Below are positions 1-11,264 of a stretch of 64,000 nt of DNA, one piece after another. Below the pieces are notes generated by a model, which had not been told where the DNA came from, searched no databases, and saw only the letters and a program-made list of their open reading frames with translations. The first letter of the stretch is position 1, and each line of letters starts with the position of its first letter. Both the position numbers and the translations under genes were made by a program. This DNA is from Eleusine coracana subsp. coracana. Its lineage: Eukaryota; Streptophyta; Magnoliopsida; Poales; Poaceae. Where the stretch lies: the NCBI GenBank assembly GCA_032690845.1, contig CM064429.1:15780569-15844568 (forward strand), written 5' to 3'.

Positions 1-700
1 TTCGTGGTTCGGGCAAGGGCTCAATAGTTGAAGCTTGGGATAAACAAGGTGAAGGCTTGGGTTTGGCTAAAGAGGTTTCCTTGCAACTAGTCTTGATGTC
101 ATCCTTTGGTGGTTCAGGAAGGTCCTCGATGAAGGAAGTGTTTTCTAGAATACGATCTAGAAGGTCCTTACATTCTATCGTGGTCTTGTGTGCAAACGAA
201 CCTCCAGCGAGATATACAGATTTAGGGCAGACTCCTTGTTAAGACCCAGACAAAAGTGTTGTAAAAACACGTGGTCGGGTATAGACAATTCCGGGCCGAA
301 CTGAATTAAGATTGAAAATCAGGCCTAGGCTGCACCTATGGATTCCTTCTCATGCTGCTGAAAGCAGAGGATTTCCCTTCATAGAGACGCGATACGGGAT
401 AAAGGAACAAAAGCAAGACAAATTTTGTCTCTTAGTTCTATCCAATCACCGTTCACACTTCCTACGGTATGAGTGTACCATTGTTTCGCTTTCTCTGTGA
501 GAGAAAAAGGAAACAATTTCCACTTTAAGGTTTCTTGTGTCATGCCTGAAATCATCAGACACGAGCTCAATTACTCAAACTCCCGCAGATGGTGGTATGG
601 GTTTTCATGGTCAAGCCCGGAGAAGGATTGCTCCCAAACCATGGCTATAAAGCCAGGGCGGAGTTCATAGCCAGATGCACGAATTGGGTTCATAGAGGGA
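1..700 (-). pseudogene. Gypsy element F: gag and gag-pro fragment
   Basis: Two minus-strand blocks look like Ty3/gypsy gag of the Athila/Tat kind. Positions 570-379 encode a gag core with the FPFSLTEKAKQWY type motif followed by a W-x-ELRDK segment, typical of the Retrotrans_gag capsid domain. Positions 240-1 are open in one minus frame and encode a Ser/Pro/Glu-rich stretch (FIEDLPEP) as found after gag. The two blocks lie in different frames and are separated by stops, so the copy is decayed. It continues beyond the left edge. The capsid would package element RNA in cytoplasmic particles. Family assignment rests on motif recall, not a search. Confidence 0.7.
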
Positions 701-847
701 GGTGGCTAATAAAACTCGCCCTTCGGAGCAGAGAATTGGTATAAAGGTTGTGGCTCCTTCGTAGAAGTTGGAAATAGGAACGAAATAAAATAAAATAAAA
801 AAGATATACAAGGACGAACTAGGTTCAAAGATAATTCAGCAACCGTG

Positions 848-864
848 CCCCGGCAACGGCGCCA
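848..864 (-). other. Primer binding site of element F (tRNA-Asp type)
   Basis: Read on the minus strand this is TGGCGCCGTTGCCGGGG, complementary to the 3' end of plant tRNA-Asp as used by many Athila/Tat gypsy elements. It lies 8 bases inside the LTR edge at 872, which fixes the element on the minus strand with the LTR at 872-2057 as its 5' LTR. Confidence 0.85.
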
Positions 865-871
865 GAAAGCT

Positions 872-2057
872 TGTTGACTCCAGCGGTCACTCATGGTAAT
901 AAACCACAAGCACACGGCTGTCGAAGTAGCTTTCACCCAGGAGTATTCCAAGGGTATCCAAATCCATCGGGAACGTGTGTGGACTATCAAAGAATCGGGC
1001 TCGTCCAGGGACAACAAGAATATGGTAGGCGAGGGTAGAGAGGATTCTAGGATGGATTGGACCAAGGACAAGGTAAGGTCGAACTCTAATGCTTACTTCG
1101 GGCGCCGGCTTCCCCCTAGTCTGCCAGGACGTTTCGGCCTATAGCTCTACGATGTACCTGAACGTGGAGGGTTACTAAGGACAGATAGGGCTGTCACCAC
1201 CTGTCGTCTACCTCTTCAATCCATGGAGCACGCGGCAATCAAAGGTAATATATAGCCTAGACACCACGCCTGTGCTACGAATTACTACTCTAATCTTGAT
1301 CAAAGACTAAAGCATTCAATTACGAATGATGAACCCGTAAGCATGTAAAGAGCAGATCTTATTGAATCAAAGGAACAATACCATAGAAGAATCCTGAAGA
1401 CTTACTTGAAATGGCAAGACTCCGTCGAGGTACAAGATTAGGGAAGAGTGCCGACAGGCCGGCACTTCCCTGAACTACCCCTCACTCTCTCCCTATTCTC
1501 TAAGCTCTAAGGAGGTAGTGCTTCGCCTTTTTGAGTGGAGCTCAAGTGTTTCTCTTCTTGTGTGTGTGAGTGTGAAGCCACACCCTCCTATTTATAACCT
1601 CTATAAGTAACCGCCAAGAAAGACCCTGCCCACTGTCTTCAGGGATGAACCAGGAGCCTCCTTGTGCAAGCCCAGGAGAAAAGGGCGCAGGCCTGGGTCG
1701 GCCTACCTAGGGGGGTCGGACGACCTGTGGCTGGGCCCTCCTGGCTTGTGCTTCCTCAGGGTGGCTGCCAAGTGGGTCCTCATCCCAGATGTCAGGGTCG
1801 TTTTGTGTGTTTCTTCAGTGTAGTATTTAAAATGGGCCCTTCAATCCATGTGCTCTCTCCTGATTGGCTAAAGTTGTGTTTTCTCCCTTAATTACTTGTG
1901 TTTTATTAATACTCTATGGTAAATCACCTGCATACACATAATCACCAAAACTTATGGAATTTGTTAGTAATAAACTCCTACCACTAGTTGGTTATTTATT
2001 TTGTAGTTTTTGTGCAAGCAAATGATGGTCATATTTAGCACTTAAGGACCGTCAACA
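872..2057 (-). mobile_element. 5' LTR of gypsy element F
   Basis: The LTR is 1186 bp, begins TGTTGAC and ends GTCAACA, which are inverted ends as in element E (29197-35447). A minus-strand TATA box (CTATAAATAG type) is at 1588-1597. About 100 bp upstream of it (1697-1730) is a GGTCGG/CCGACC-type imperfect palindrome. The other LTR and target duplication lie outside the window. It interrupts copia element D at 2058. Confidence 0.85.
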
Positions 2058-2500
2058 CCCGCATGGATCAAGCCCCTACTCATCGACGACTACGATTTGC
2101 GAGAGGTGTTGCAAGGATGGCCACACCATCAAGGATTGTCCTATGGTGAGAAGTTCCACTATTTTGCCTAACACTAACTTGTTCCATGAGAACACACATT
2201 TCAAGCTTTTTAGGAACAGGGATGGCAAGGTGAATGCTAAGGCTTTGGGACCACCAAACATGAAGAGAAATGTCAAGAGCATATGGGTGCCTATGTGCAT
2301 TGTTGATCTTAAGAGGTCCACCAAGTACAAGTCGGTGCCCAAGAACAAGACCTAGAAGATGGTGGTGGTGGTGGACCGGGAGCTTCATGAAGATCATGTG
2401 AAGTCCACCACAAGTGACATGGACCTCAACGACATATCTACTCATGAGGGAGGTATCCGTGTTAGTTCTTGGTAGTTGTAGTGTGTTTTTCCTTCTCTTG
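2058..2500 (+). pseudogene. Copia element D: gag zinc-knuckle remnant
   Basis: Positions 2098-2139 encode CERCCKDGHTIKDC, a CCHC zinc knuckle (C-x2-C-x4-H-x4-C) that binds RNA in the nucleocapsid part of gag. Downstream codons resemble the linker between gag and protease in SIRE/Maximus-like copia elements (NVKSIWVP, then a stop at 2353). No protease, integrase, reverse transcriptase or RNase H follows; the sequence passes into the 3' untranslated type of region. This copy is therefore an internal deletion derivative. The left end is cut by element F. Confidence 0.6.
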
Positions 2501-3090
2501 CATTGCATGGTAATTTGGACTCCTTTGTGACTAGTATGCTTTGCATCTATGCATGTGTAAATAACTAAAAGAAAAACATATAAAAATGCTTGAGATGGTG
2601 GTTTGGCTTCTCTCAAGGCAAGGGTATGGCTTATAGTGAGTAAGCTTGAGAGGGATTCAAACTTGACATTGTTAGGTTTTCTTTGTGTCTTGTTTAATAT
2701 TGCTTGCATTCACATGGCATGTTTACTTTTATTGCATATGTAAAATGCTTGTTGCATGCATCATATAGGAAACACAAAGGAGGCTTGTCACATTTGGAGA
2801 TATTTGTGCCTCAAGATCTATATGAGATTACATCTCCACATGTGTGACCAAAGGAAAGGATTGTGCTTCATGCCCATTGAGCAAGCTCTTATGAACTCCG
2901 AGGTTAAACCCACTCGTGTGGTTCATGGACTAAGGCTCATACATACCCATTTGGTTCTTAATTGCCTTGATTCTTATTTGCTTGATTCTTCATTTGGCAT
3001 TTGCAAAAATTATAAGGCCATAAAGAGACATTATTTGAAAAGGAGTATTTGAGAGTTCCCTTCATGCTCCAAGTACAGTGTTTAATTGGG
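2500..3090 (+). mobile_element. Copia D: non-coding region normally found after pol
   Basis: This stretch resembles 38650-39030 of copia element C, which follows RNase H there. Shared landmarks include 'gtgcttcatgcccattgag' and 'ctccgaggttaaa'. In D it follows the gag remnant directly, showing that pol has been lost. No ORF here looks genuine. Confidence 0.65.
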
Positions 3091-3149
3091 TGTTAAGTAA
3101 GGGCACTTGGAAAAATGAAGAATTTCCTTATTCTAGTGAAAACCTGGAT

Positions 3150-3360
3150 GTGACCGTATAGTCCGGTCATTGGACTGTACAGTCCAGCCTGTGCCCTGTG
3201 CACAGTTGCTTCGGGAAAATGGAAAAGGAGACCAGACAAAACCTTCTCTAATGATCGGACAATCCAGTCGACATAAGTTCTGTTCATCCAGAACCAAGTT
3301 TCCAAATTTCCCGAAGTGACCGGACTGTATGGTGTCAAGAGCGGACCGTCCGGTCACCTC
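3150..3360 (+). repeat. GACCGGAC/GTCCGGTC palindromes inside element D
   Basis: At least five complete or decayed copies of a GACCGGACNGTCCGGTC-like palindrome occur here, the same motif found in tandem in the LTR of D (7805-8135) and of C. They lie between the lost pol region and the downstream ORF at about 4320. Confidence 0.7.
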
Positions 3361-4319
3361 GTTTGATCGCATGACGCAGCTCTGATTCTGAGACGTTGAT
3401 CTATTCCATGTTGATCTCGGCCGTTCATTGCAGATTGACTTAGGTCAAAATCCTTGTCTCCTTCCCTGTTTGACCGACGCTGAGACTTTGCCCAGGACAC
3501 GCTGCTGTCGCTCCTTCCGACGCCATCACCGCTCGCCTCCTCGCCGACGCCACGCCCGCGCCGACATGCCTCACCTCGCTGTGTCACCGCTTGCCTGCTC
3601 GCGCGCAGCCACCCACCGTCACCCCTGCTCCTACACTGCCTCAGCCGCGCCCGCGCTCAAGGCTCGAGCCATGCCGTCGTCTGCCGTCAAGCAGCTCGCC
3701 GTCGTGCGCCTCGCCGTCGGCCCCCTGCAGCATCGCCTCTGCCTCCTACTGTGCGCGCGCATGACCACTGAGCTGCCGCAACCTCTCTCACCCACCTCGT
3801 TGAGCTCCACCAATTGAGAGAAAGCTGCCTCCTTTACTGTTCATTGGCGTTCCTTGGCGATCGGTCGTGTTCCTGGCATTGTTCGTCATCAATTCTCCAG
3901 GGTATTGTGCCATTATCTCTCCATTCATCGTTTATGCCCTGATTTAGAGTAGTTGCCTTAATTGATGCAATTGGATTAATTTCCCATGTTTAGTTGCATT
4001 AATTAGGTAATTAGCTCAACCTAGATGCAATTAATTCCCTGCATATCTGTTAATTGGAATTCTAGGGTTTGTCTCTTGTTTAGTCTGCAGTTAGATTTAT
4101 TACATATTATTTGACTGCACACTAGATGACACACACCAGCCACATATAGTCGATGATCACTGTTGTTACCTTGCATATTTGTCTAGTGATCATGCCCTTC
4201 ATCTCAGTGCTAGGATTTCTATTGTGCGCTCTTACCTATCTGTGCTATGCTTGTAGATCTATATAGATTCTATGCTTATCCTGTCTATACCTACATGCAT
4301 GCAGTGACAGTTTCAACAA
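3361..4319 (+). other. D: leader-like stretch before the downstream ORF
   Basis: The first half (3480-3830) is GC-rich and the rest is AT-rich, with a possible intron: GT-rich sequence after 3900 and a pyrimidine/CAG acceptor-like site near 4309. ORFs in several frames overlap here and none has recognisable protein content. It resembles a long 5' leader for the ORF that follows; that role is inference. Confidence 0.4.
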
Positions 4320-6700
4320 TAGAGATGGCAGGATAGGTCAGGACAAGGGCAAGGTTAAGATGCCAGAGAAGCCCAAGAGCAAGAAGAAGACTAGACTGGA
4401 CCCTGAGTCAGAGAGAGCCAGGAGGTTAGCACAACACCTGGATGCCATGGAGGCTTCACGCAGGATACCTGGACCACTGTTAATCACAGGTACATAGACA
4501 GACGACCAGGGTCACAAGAGGAGCACCAAACAGAGGAACATAGGGCCAGAGCTATATGCAGAGACCAGGTTGCCACCGTGGTCGCAGGGTACTCCAACTT
4601 CTCGTCAGGAGAGCTTGTCGAGAACTACGGAGCAGGGATCATCCAGACAACAGGAGGAGTCCAAGGAGGAGGAGAGCTCAGACTCAGAGTCTGGGAGTCA
4701 GAGGAGCTTGAGGAGGAGGAGACTGAGCAGACAACACAACCACAACAGCAGAGTTCTTCTCACCGGGCAGGAGACCTGAGGTGCACCTCTACAGTGTGCA
4801 CGAGGAGGCTGCAGAGACTCGTAGAAGCAGTCGGAGAGCCAGATATCCTTAAGGTCCCTGCGAAGGACCTTAAGTCACTCCGTCTTGTCTGCTTCGAGCA
4901 GTGGGTTTCAGTCCCTAGGGACCCTGCTGCAGGAGAGAGGTACTGGACCGGTCTTCAGAGGAGGATCGATGAGGGACTGAGACGCTACCTTGCCAGGAAG
5001 GGCAAGGCTGGACTGTTTGTGCCGCAGCAGTACAATACTTACTAGGATATGAGGAGAGCCATAGGCAGAGACATGGAGCAGTATTTCACTTATCTACCTG
5101 GTCTGGCAGAGTTGGTCACTGAGCCCTTTAGATACAGAGAGGATTGGCTCTGGAGTTCTATGCTACACTGTGCGTAGCGAGAGATCGTTCTGAAATCTGG
5201 TTCCTATTTAGAGGAGAGCCCGAGAGACTTACCAGAGAGGACCTGATAGCTTCACTAGGACTGCTTGCTTTTGACCTGTGACTGTACACGAGTGTTTACA
5301 GAGACCTGCTTCCACCCCGCAGACCATAGGGAGGGATCTTGCCCTCAGACGAGATGGTGTTTATTGCCTTTCTACCGCCACACACACCAGGCTTTGACAT
5401 AGACCCTGCAAGAGTCACCGCAGATGCTAAGGTGGTTAGAGAAATAGTCACCAGGACTATCATTCCCAGGTCTGGATACAGGGAGGAGTTTACACTCTTG
5501 CACTAGTGGGTTGTAGCAGCTATTCCAAGGAGACAATACTTTGACCTTGTAGACCTATTCATTGCTGAGTTAGAGGAGGTCATATCTGAGAGGGTAGGAG
5601 GATGACACCTAGTCTACGCTCCTTACATCTGCTACCTTTTGAGGAGGATGGGACTAGTGACAGAGGAGTAGTACGATGCGTTCCCTGAGGTGAGCACCAG
5701 CTACTCAGCTCGAGTCCCCAGGGGATCGCAGTTAGCCTCGAGTTAGCAGACAGAAGAGGAGGAGCAGGAGTCACCGCTAGTTACTCACGAGCAGGCAGCT
5801 CATCCAGAGACGGTGGTTCCTAAGTCGGCTAGTACAAGGGCACCTCCCCAGCCTGCAGGGACACAATCAGAGGATGCTATCACTATTGTAGCACTTGTAG
5901 GACGCCTGAGTGAGTTCATTCAGAGCACAGCCAAGGATAGACATCTGATGATGGAGGTCATCAGAGGATAGGCAGAGCTTCAGAGACAACAAATGGCACT
6001 GATGACTACTCTCGTGACATAAATGGTTGATTTCACTCAGAGGCAGGCTAGTCAGTAGCCAGGACCTTCTACACTTCCACAGTTTTACACGTTGCAGACA
6101 TAGCCAGGCCCCTTCACTTCCATGATCACAGCCCAGTCCAATGGGTTGTCATACTCAGGGGTGTTACCAACAGGGGGAGCAGGACACTCACTCACCAGCT
6201 CAGTTCTCCCCCATGTCCGCCTTCTCAGTTTCCGCGTTGTTCTCTTCACCGACCCACTCTTTGACTTCGCAGATGGCAGGACCGTTCATCTCTCAGTAGC
6301 TACCAATCAGGAGTCTGTTTTCTGAGATAGTGCACACCACAGGTGCAGACTCCCAGAGAGCCCCAGAGTCAGCTACAGTTCCACCCCCTTCTGCTACAGA
6401 CACACCTCTAGTCACATCTGAGGTAGCAAAGGATCTTATCCACCGAGGATTCACTCAGGAGGATGTGGATGACCTTGCTCTTCTTCAGGCGACAGTTGCC
6501 GAGGAGACATCTACAGTCCCACCAGCAGGGCAGGACAGAGGGTCTGAATCACCAGTAGACCTTGAGTACTTTGAGCAACTTGACGCTCAGGTGACACAGT
6601 CTCAGGGAGAGCGGCAGGACCCAGCACAGGAGCATCCCAGAGCAGAGCCTTCAGAGGATGTTGCTGCACCACCTCCTTCGACCACGAGTGCGTAGATATC
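4320..6700 (+). pseudogene. Copia D: decayed downstream (env-position) ORF
   Basis: A long coding-like stretch occupies the place where SIRE/Maximus copia elements carry an extra ORF between pol and the 3' LTR. It starts with a Lys/Arg-rich part (4340-4450), has an acidic Glu-rich part (4670-4740), a central conserved-looking block (4790-5690) and a Pro/Gln/Ser-rich tail (5750-6690). The best open segments are 4578-5045 and 6330-6695. Between them about ten in-frame stops are seen, mostly TAG, with a few TGA and one TAA, plus at least one frame change. It has no clear signal peptide or membrane segment, so calling it an envelope protein is not justified by sequence. Its function in these elements is not established. 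It cannot make a full product. Confidence 0.6.
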
Positions 6701-7322
6701 TGCTTCTTCCTACTTTTTGGTGCTTGTTGCCAAAGGGGGAGAAGTATGTCATAGGTCTAGGGGGAGTTGGAGTGCGATCCAGTGTGATCGAGAGTAGCTT
6801 GTATCTAGGGGAGCATACGTGTACATGGGTTTTGGGAGATACATACATTTGGATCTTTTTTGATGGATTTATTGAGTGTTCGTGGATTTTGATGAGTCAT
6901 GGTTTTCATTCGCGTGTGTTTGACTCATCTTGATCTCACTTGGTTTATTTCCTTATGCAGTGCCTTGTTTTCCTTTATTTATCCCATTTGCCTGTGTATG
7001 ATTCCGTGTTGATAATTTCTTGTTCTTAATTCATATGCATTGCCATGCTACCATGTTGCATATCATCATTCAGGTCTTGCATTGCATGTCTTTATGCTTT
7101 AATTAATATCTTCACATGACATGTATGCATATCATCTAGAGTGTGCTCTTCTTTCTTATTTCTCTTTGCTCTTGATGATGCTTGATTGAGTAGGACCTTG
7201 TTTATTCATTGTTTATGCTTTGAGGTTCCTCTCGATCGTTGTGTAGCTCTTTTAGCCCTGTTGTTTTATGAAAAAAATTGTGATAAGTAGTGGTTGTCAT
7301 CAATGACCAAAAAGGGGGAGAT
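6701..7322 (+). mobile_element. D: 3' untranslated region and polypurine tract
   Basis: An AT-rich stretch without credible ORFs, containing two 'gggggag' runs near 6735 and 6760. It ends in the polypurine tract AAAAAGGGGGAGAT (about 7309-7322) directly before the LTR. The tract primes plus-strand DNA synthesis in LTR retrotransposons. The same tract precedes the LTR of element C at 39700-39713. Confidence 0.75.
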
Positions 7323-8993
7323 TGTAAGCTTCATGACCATTGATGATTGGATCCCCAAGGTATGAATGTTTTGGTGATATATGACAACTATGAAATTGTG
7401 GGCTAATATCTACACGAGTGTTGTCTATGTAGAAAACATCTCTAAACTCTACTACAAATCATATGGATAATGGTTGCCTTGGCGATGGATGACAATGACC
7501 ACAAGCTTGGAGGCTTGTAAGCTTGATGGAGTCCAAGGTTTGATGAAGATGGATCAAAGCTAAGGACAAGCTATGGAGCAAGTGTTTCGAACACTTGTCT
7601 AGTTGTTAGGGCTTTGAGTCCATAGGAAAACCGGACTATCAAGGGGGTCTAGGTCATATCTCTTAGGTCACACTAGTTGGTGATGTGCATGGATGCTCAG
7701 TGAAATCACGGGCACTAGGTGACAGTGGAGAAGTCCAGGAGCTATTCGGAGAAGCCGAGAAATGAGGCCAAGCGAGGACGAGGAGTTTCAGCTTCTGGAC
7801 AAAGTGACCGGATAGAGGGGTCAGCGGATATCAGACTGTACGGTCACTAAGTGGACAGAGAGTAGTTTGCAAGGAATTTGTTTGCGCAAGGATCAATAGT
7901 GACCGGACATTCTGGTCAGCAGACTGAACGGTCCGGTCTGTATGAAGACGCACCGAGACTGAGAGGACGCAAATTGGGAGCTCTCTGGATTGGAGAGAGA
8001 AAGTCTGACCGGACGGTTTGGTCAGCTGACCGGACGGTCTGGTCAGTAGGAGTCAGCAGAGGGGCAGAGCCGTTGGAGCTGAAGTCTGCAGTGACCGGAC
8101 TGTCCGGTCAGGCAGTGACCGGACTGTCCGGTCAGTATGCCCAGGAAGCTGATTTCATGGAGCAACGGCTAGTTGGAGGTTGGAAGCCTATATAAATTTG
8201 TTGCTGGGGTCTTGGAGACCTCTCTTGGCCAGTGAAATTGCTTGGAGCATTTGGTGAGAGCCAAGAGGAAAAGAGGAGAGCACTAGGAGAAGATATTGCA
8301 TATCTTGAGAGTGCTAGTGAGAGTAACTTGAGCATTGATGCATATCTAAGGCTAGGGTGTTCTTGAGGGTGTGCTCTAGGTTGTTACTCTTGGTCTATAG
8401 TGAGACCTAGACCGGTTAGGTATCGGTGATCGAGCCTATCGTGATAAGTTGTGAAGGTCGTCACACGTTTGTACACGGTTTGAGCCCGCTGGTGAAAGGG
8501 GCTTCGCTAGTGAGCGCACGTGTCGGTTTGGGGAGTCCGGCAAGTTCTTGAGGAAGGCGAGCTTGTGCCTTGGTGGCAACGGTGACGCGCACCGTGTCTT
8601 CACTCCGGTAGTGATTGCAGTTTCGTGGGCGAGAACTCCACATTGGTGGCGGGAGGGACCGGGACTCCAGCGGGAGTGGTCCAACGAGGAGTAGGGGAAG
8701 GTGCCATCCTTTCGATACCTCGGAAAAAAATCATGAGCATTCGTTGACCCCCTCTTTACTATTCCATAATTGTGTGCTCTAGTAACTAGATTGAATTGTG
8801 GCTTGCATAGGCTAGTGTGTTTGTCTTTCGCGCTTGCTATAATCATGAACACTAGCATGTGTAGGGTCTTAACCTACTAGAATTGTTAGGTTACAATGAT
8901 TGCTAGGTTCTAGTAGTGTAATTTGAAGTATTCGGATTCGTGGTCGGCTTACCGATTCACCCCCCTCCCCTCGGTACGTCTTCGGTCCTTACA
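7323..8993 (+). mobile_element. 3' LTR of copia element D
   Basis: The LTR begins TGTAAG and ends CTTACA, perfect inverted ends. It follows a polypurine tract. A TATA box (TATATAAA) is at 8189-8196. From about 7670 to 8740 it matches the LTRs of element C (25668-27266, 39714-41659); the last 250 bp diverge, so D and C are related subfamilies. The partner 5' LTR is outside the window. Confidence 0.85.
7805..8135 (+). repeat. Palindrome array upstream of the D LTR TATA box
   Basis: Six to seven copies of GACCGGAC(N)GTCCGGTC, some decayed, are spread over 330 bp. The last two, near 8095 and 8118, are perfect and 24 bp apart. The array ends about 55 bp before the TATA box at 8189, the place of a U3 enhancer. 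A factor-binding role is inference. Confidence 0.8.
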
Positions 8994-9240
8994 GTAAGGC
9001 GACGAGGCAGCAGCCCTCGTGCGAGCAGGCACGAGGCATGAGGCAGTGGCAGTCTCCGACCCTAACGCCAAGTCACGAGGCGGCGGCCGCCACACGTGTG
9101 CTCGATGGAGGCGGTCTGAGCGCAGGTCGTGAGGCATCGGTGGAGCCCTTGCGTATACACGGGTCTTGAGGCTATGGAACCTCATGTTTGGCCGCAGCGA
9201 GCCGTGAGCTATAAGCGTGATGCTGCTGAGAAGCATTTTG
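8994..9240. other. GC-rich stretch, no gene seen
   Basis: The stretch directly follows the LTR of D and repeats CGAGGC-like words. ORFs here have no recognisable content. Confidence 0.4.
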
Positions 9241-9552
9241 CCTCATGCCAAAATCCGTAAGTCCCAGTTTTTTAGATTTGTATTTTCCTTAGGGACCTGA
9301 ATGGGGATTTTGAGGGAATTTTGGTCCTTTTGAACGATGGTTTCAGATTTGCATTTTCCCCTCCTAATTTCTTTCAGATACATGATCATGAAGTTTGGAA
9401 AACAAATATTGCCTTTGAGTATTCCGCACACATGGTTTTGTTCCTCTTTAATTTCTTTGTTGTCTTTGACTCCATTGTCTATGTGCAGGCTGTCTATAGA
9501 TGTTCTTTCCATTCACACGCAAGTTTGGGATTGTGCTCCCTAGGAACTCGGC

Positions 9553-9697
9553 GACCGGCAAGCTTTGTTTTGGAGGTGTTTCTTCAGTTCTACTCATACG
9601 TATATATGAGAAAGGGAATTCCGTGACCGGCAAGCTTTATTTTGGAGGTGTTTTTTCAGTTCTACTCATACGTATATATGAGAAAGAGAGAATTCCA
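9553..9697. repeat. Tandem duplication, unit about 72 bp
   Basis: Two copies starting GACCGGCAAGCTTT at 9553 and 9625 and containing CATACGTATATATG. They differ at only a few bases. Confidence 0.85.
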
Positions 9698-9780
9698 TGT
9701 TGTTTTCTAATTTGTGTTGCAGTTGGACTCGGTTGGAGTCGATGTGTAAGCTTCTGTGTTCATTTTTTTTATGCCAAAAA

Positions 9781-10080
9781 TTAGTTTTGACTTGGATGGA
9801 CTAGGGCGCTTATGGACCCCTGCTGTGTTGATTGTTTCTATGCTAAAAATTAGTCTTGACTCGGATACAGACTCTAACTGCGGACACCAAAAATTACTGG
9901 CGTAGATGATCGTACTAGAAATAATAAAAAAAATTAGTTTTGACTTGGATGGACTTGGGCGCTTATGGACCCCTGCTGTGTTGATTGTTTCTATGCCAAA
10001 AATTAGTTTTGACTTGGATACGGACTCTAACTGCAGACACCAAAAATTACTGGCGTAGACGACCATACTGAAAATAATAA
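9781..10080. repeat. Tandem duplication, unit about 153 bp
   Basis: Two copies starting TTAGTTTTGACTTGGATGG at 9781 and 9934 and ending in AATAAT near 9930 and 10080. They are about 95 percent alike by eye. Short ORFs across it are consequences of the repeat. Confidence 0.85.
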
Positions 10081-11259
10081 GGTGTATAGATATAGATATA
10101 GATTAATAGGTATGGAAAGATATAGCAGAACTCGACTCGACAAAGCAGAAGGTTTATGGCGCTGTCCTCATGTCTATTCTGTGGAATATATGAAATGTTC
10201 AAACAATAAAATTTTCAAACAAAACTATGAAACAAAACTATGAATCAAATTTCAAAAAGATACGGGTATTTGCAATTTTTACCAGAAAATTATAATTTCT
10301 AAAGATCATTTTAGAAACCTATGATTATTTATATTATTTCTTTTTGATAAAATAAAATATTTATACGATTGTTTACTAGTCATGCCTCAGAAAAATAAAA
10401 ATATAACACGGATAATCACTAGATGATCCTACCAGAGCATAAAATCAAAGTACTCAAAAGACACAACATACCTCGCATCTATATATGCAGGGTTGCAGTG
10501 GCAGACGCGATGAGAATTTTAGGTACAGTGATATTGTGTAGCAAAAAAATTGAATTAAAAATTTACTGATGTTGTGTACATTTTTTTCTAAACATGAAAT
10601 AATGTCATTAATAGGGATGAATGCAAAAATGATAATTATCAGTTTATCGAGGCTCGTCACATTTTATTGACTGCAACATGTGAAAATTATTTCAATAAAG
10701 TGGAAGAAAAAATAGTAGTAATTGGTAAAAGTTGTAGTAAAAATAATTTTGAGGTCTTTCGATCGTTTTCGCATATTTTCATTTTAATGTAGACAATTAC
10801 CGTATGGAGCATTTGTATTATAGCTAATCCATCTAAAAGGCAACTAATCCTTCCAGCGGGAAACAAATCATAAGTTTATCTGCAGAAATTTTGTCTCGTT
10901 CTTATATTTGTAGGCCCATTTTTTCATGCATCTACAGAAAAGATGATTCAATAATTAGTACACTACAACCAGTTATAAACCAGTCCAACAGCTAGTTTTT
11001 AATTTATGCTTAGATGCACAATTATGTTAGTCCCTACCATATAAATGGTTTTTTACCATATATACTTAATTATAAAAAACTTGTTTATTGTTCCTACACG
11101 TTGTCGATTCCCGATATATACCATCCCTTTTAGCTACAATAATACCATTATCAACTTAAAAAAATGAAATAAAAAAAATTAAGACTTCTTTCGAATGTTC
11201 GCTGCCAAAGTTAGGTATGGCGGTGACCACACCTTGCGAAGGAATCAAATGAACAAGGT
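10081..11259. other. AT-rich intergenic stretch, no gene seen
   Basis: It holds a short GATATA repeat at 10086-10110 and is otherwise AT-rich with only short ORFs without recognisable content. Confidence 0.5.
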
Positions 11260-11264
11260 TCAAC

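Noticed and set aside
848..864. tRNA-like sequence (CGGCAACGGCGCCA)
   Set aside because: Only the 3' 17 bases of a tRNA-Asp complement are present beside an LTR, so it is a primer binding site and not a tRNA gene. The same holds at 33872-33889.
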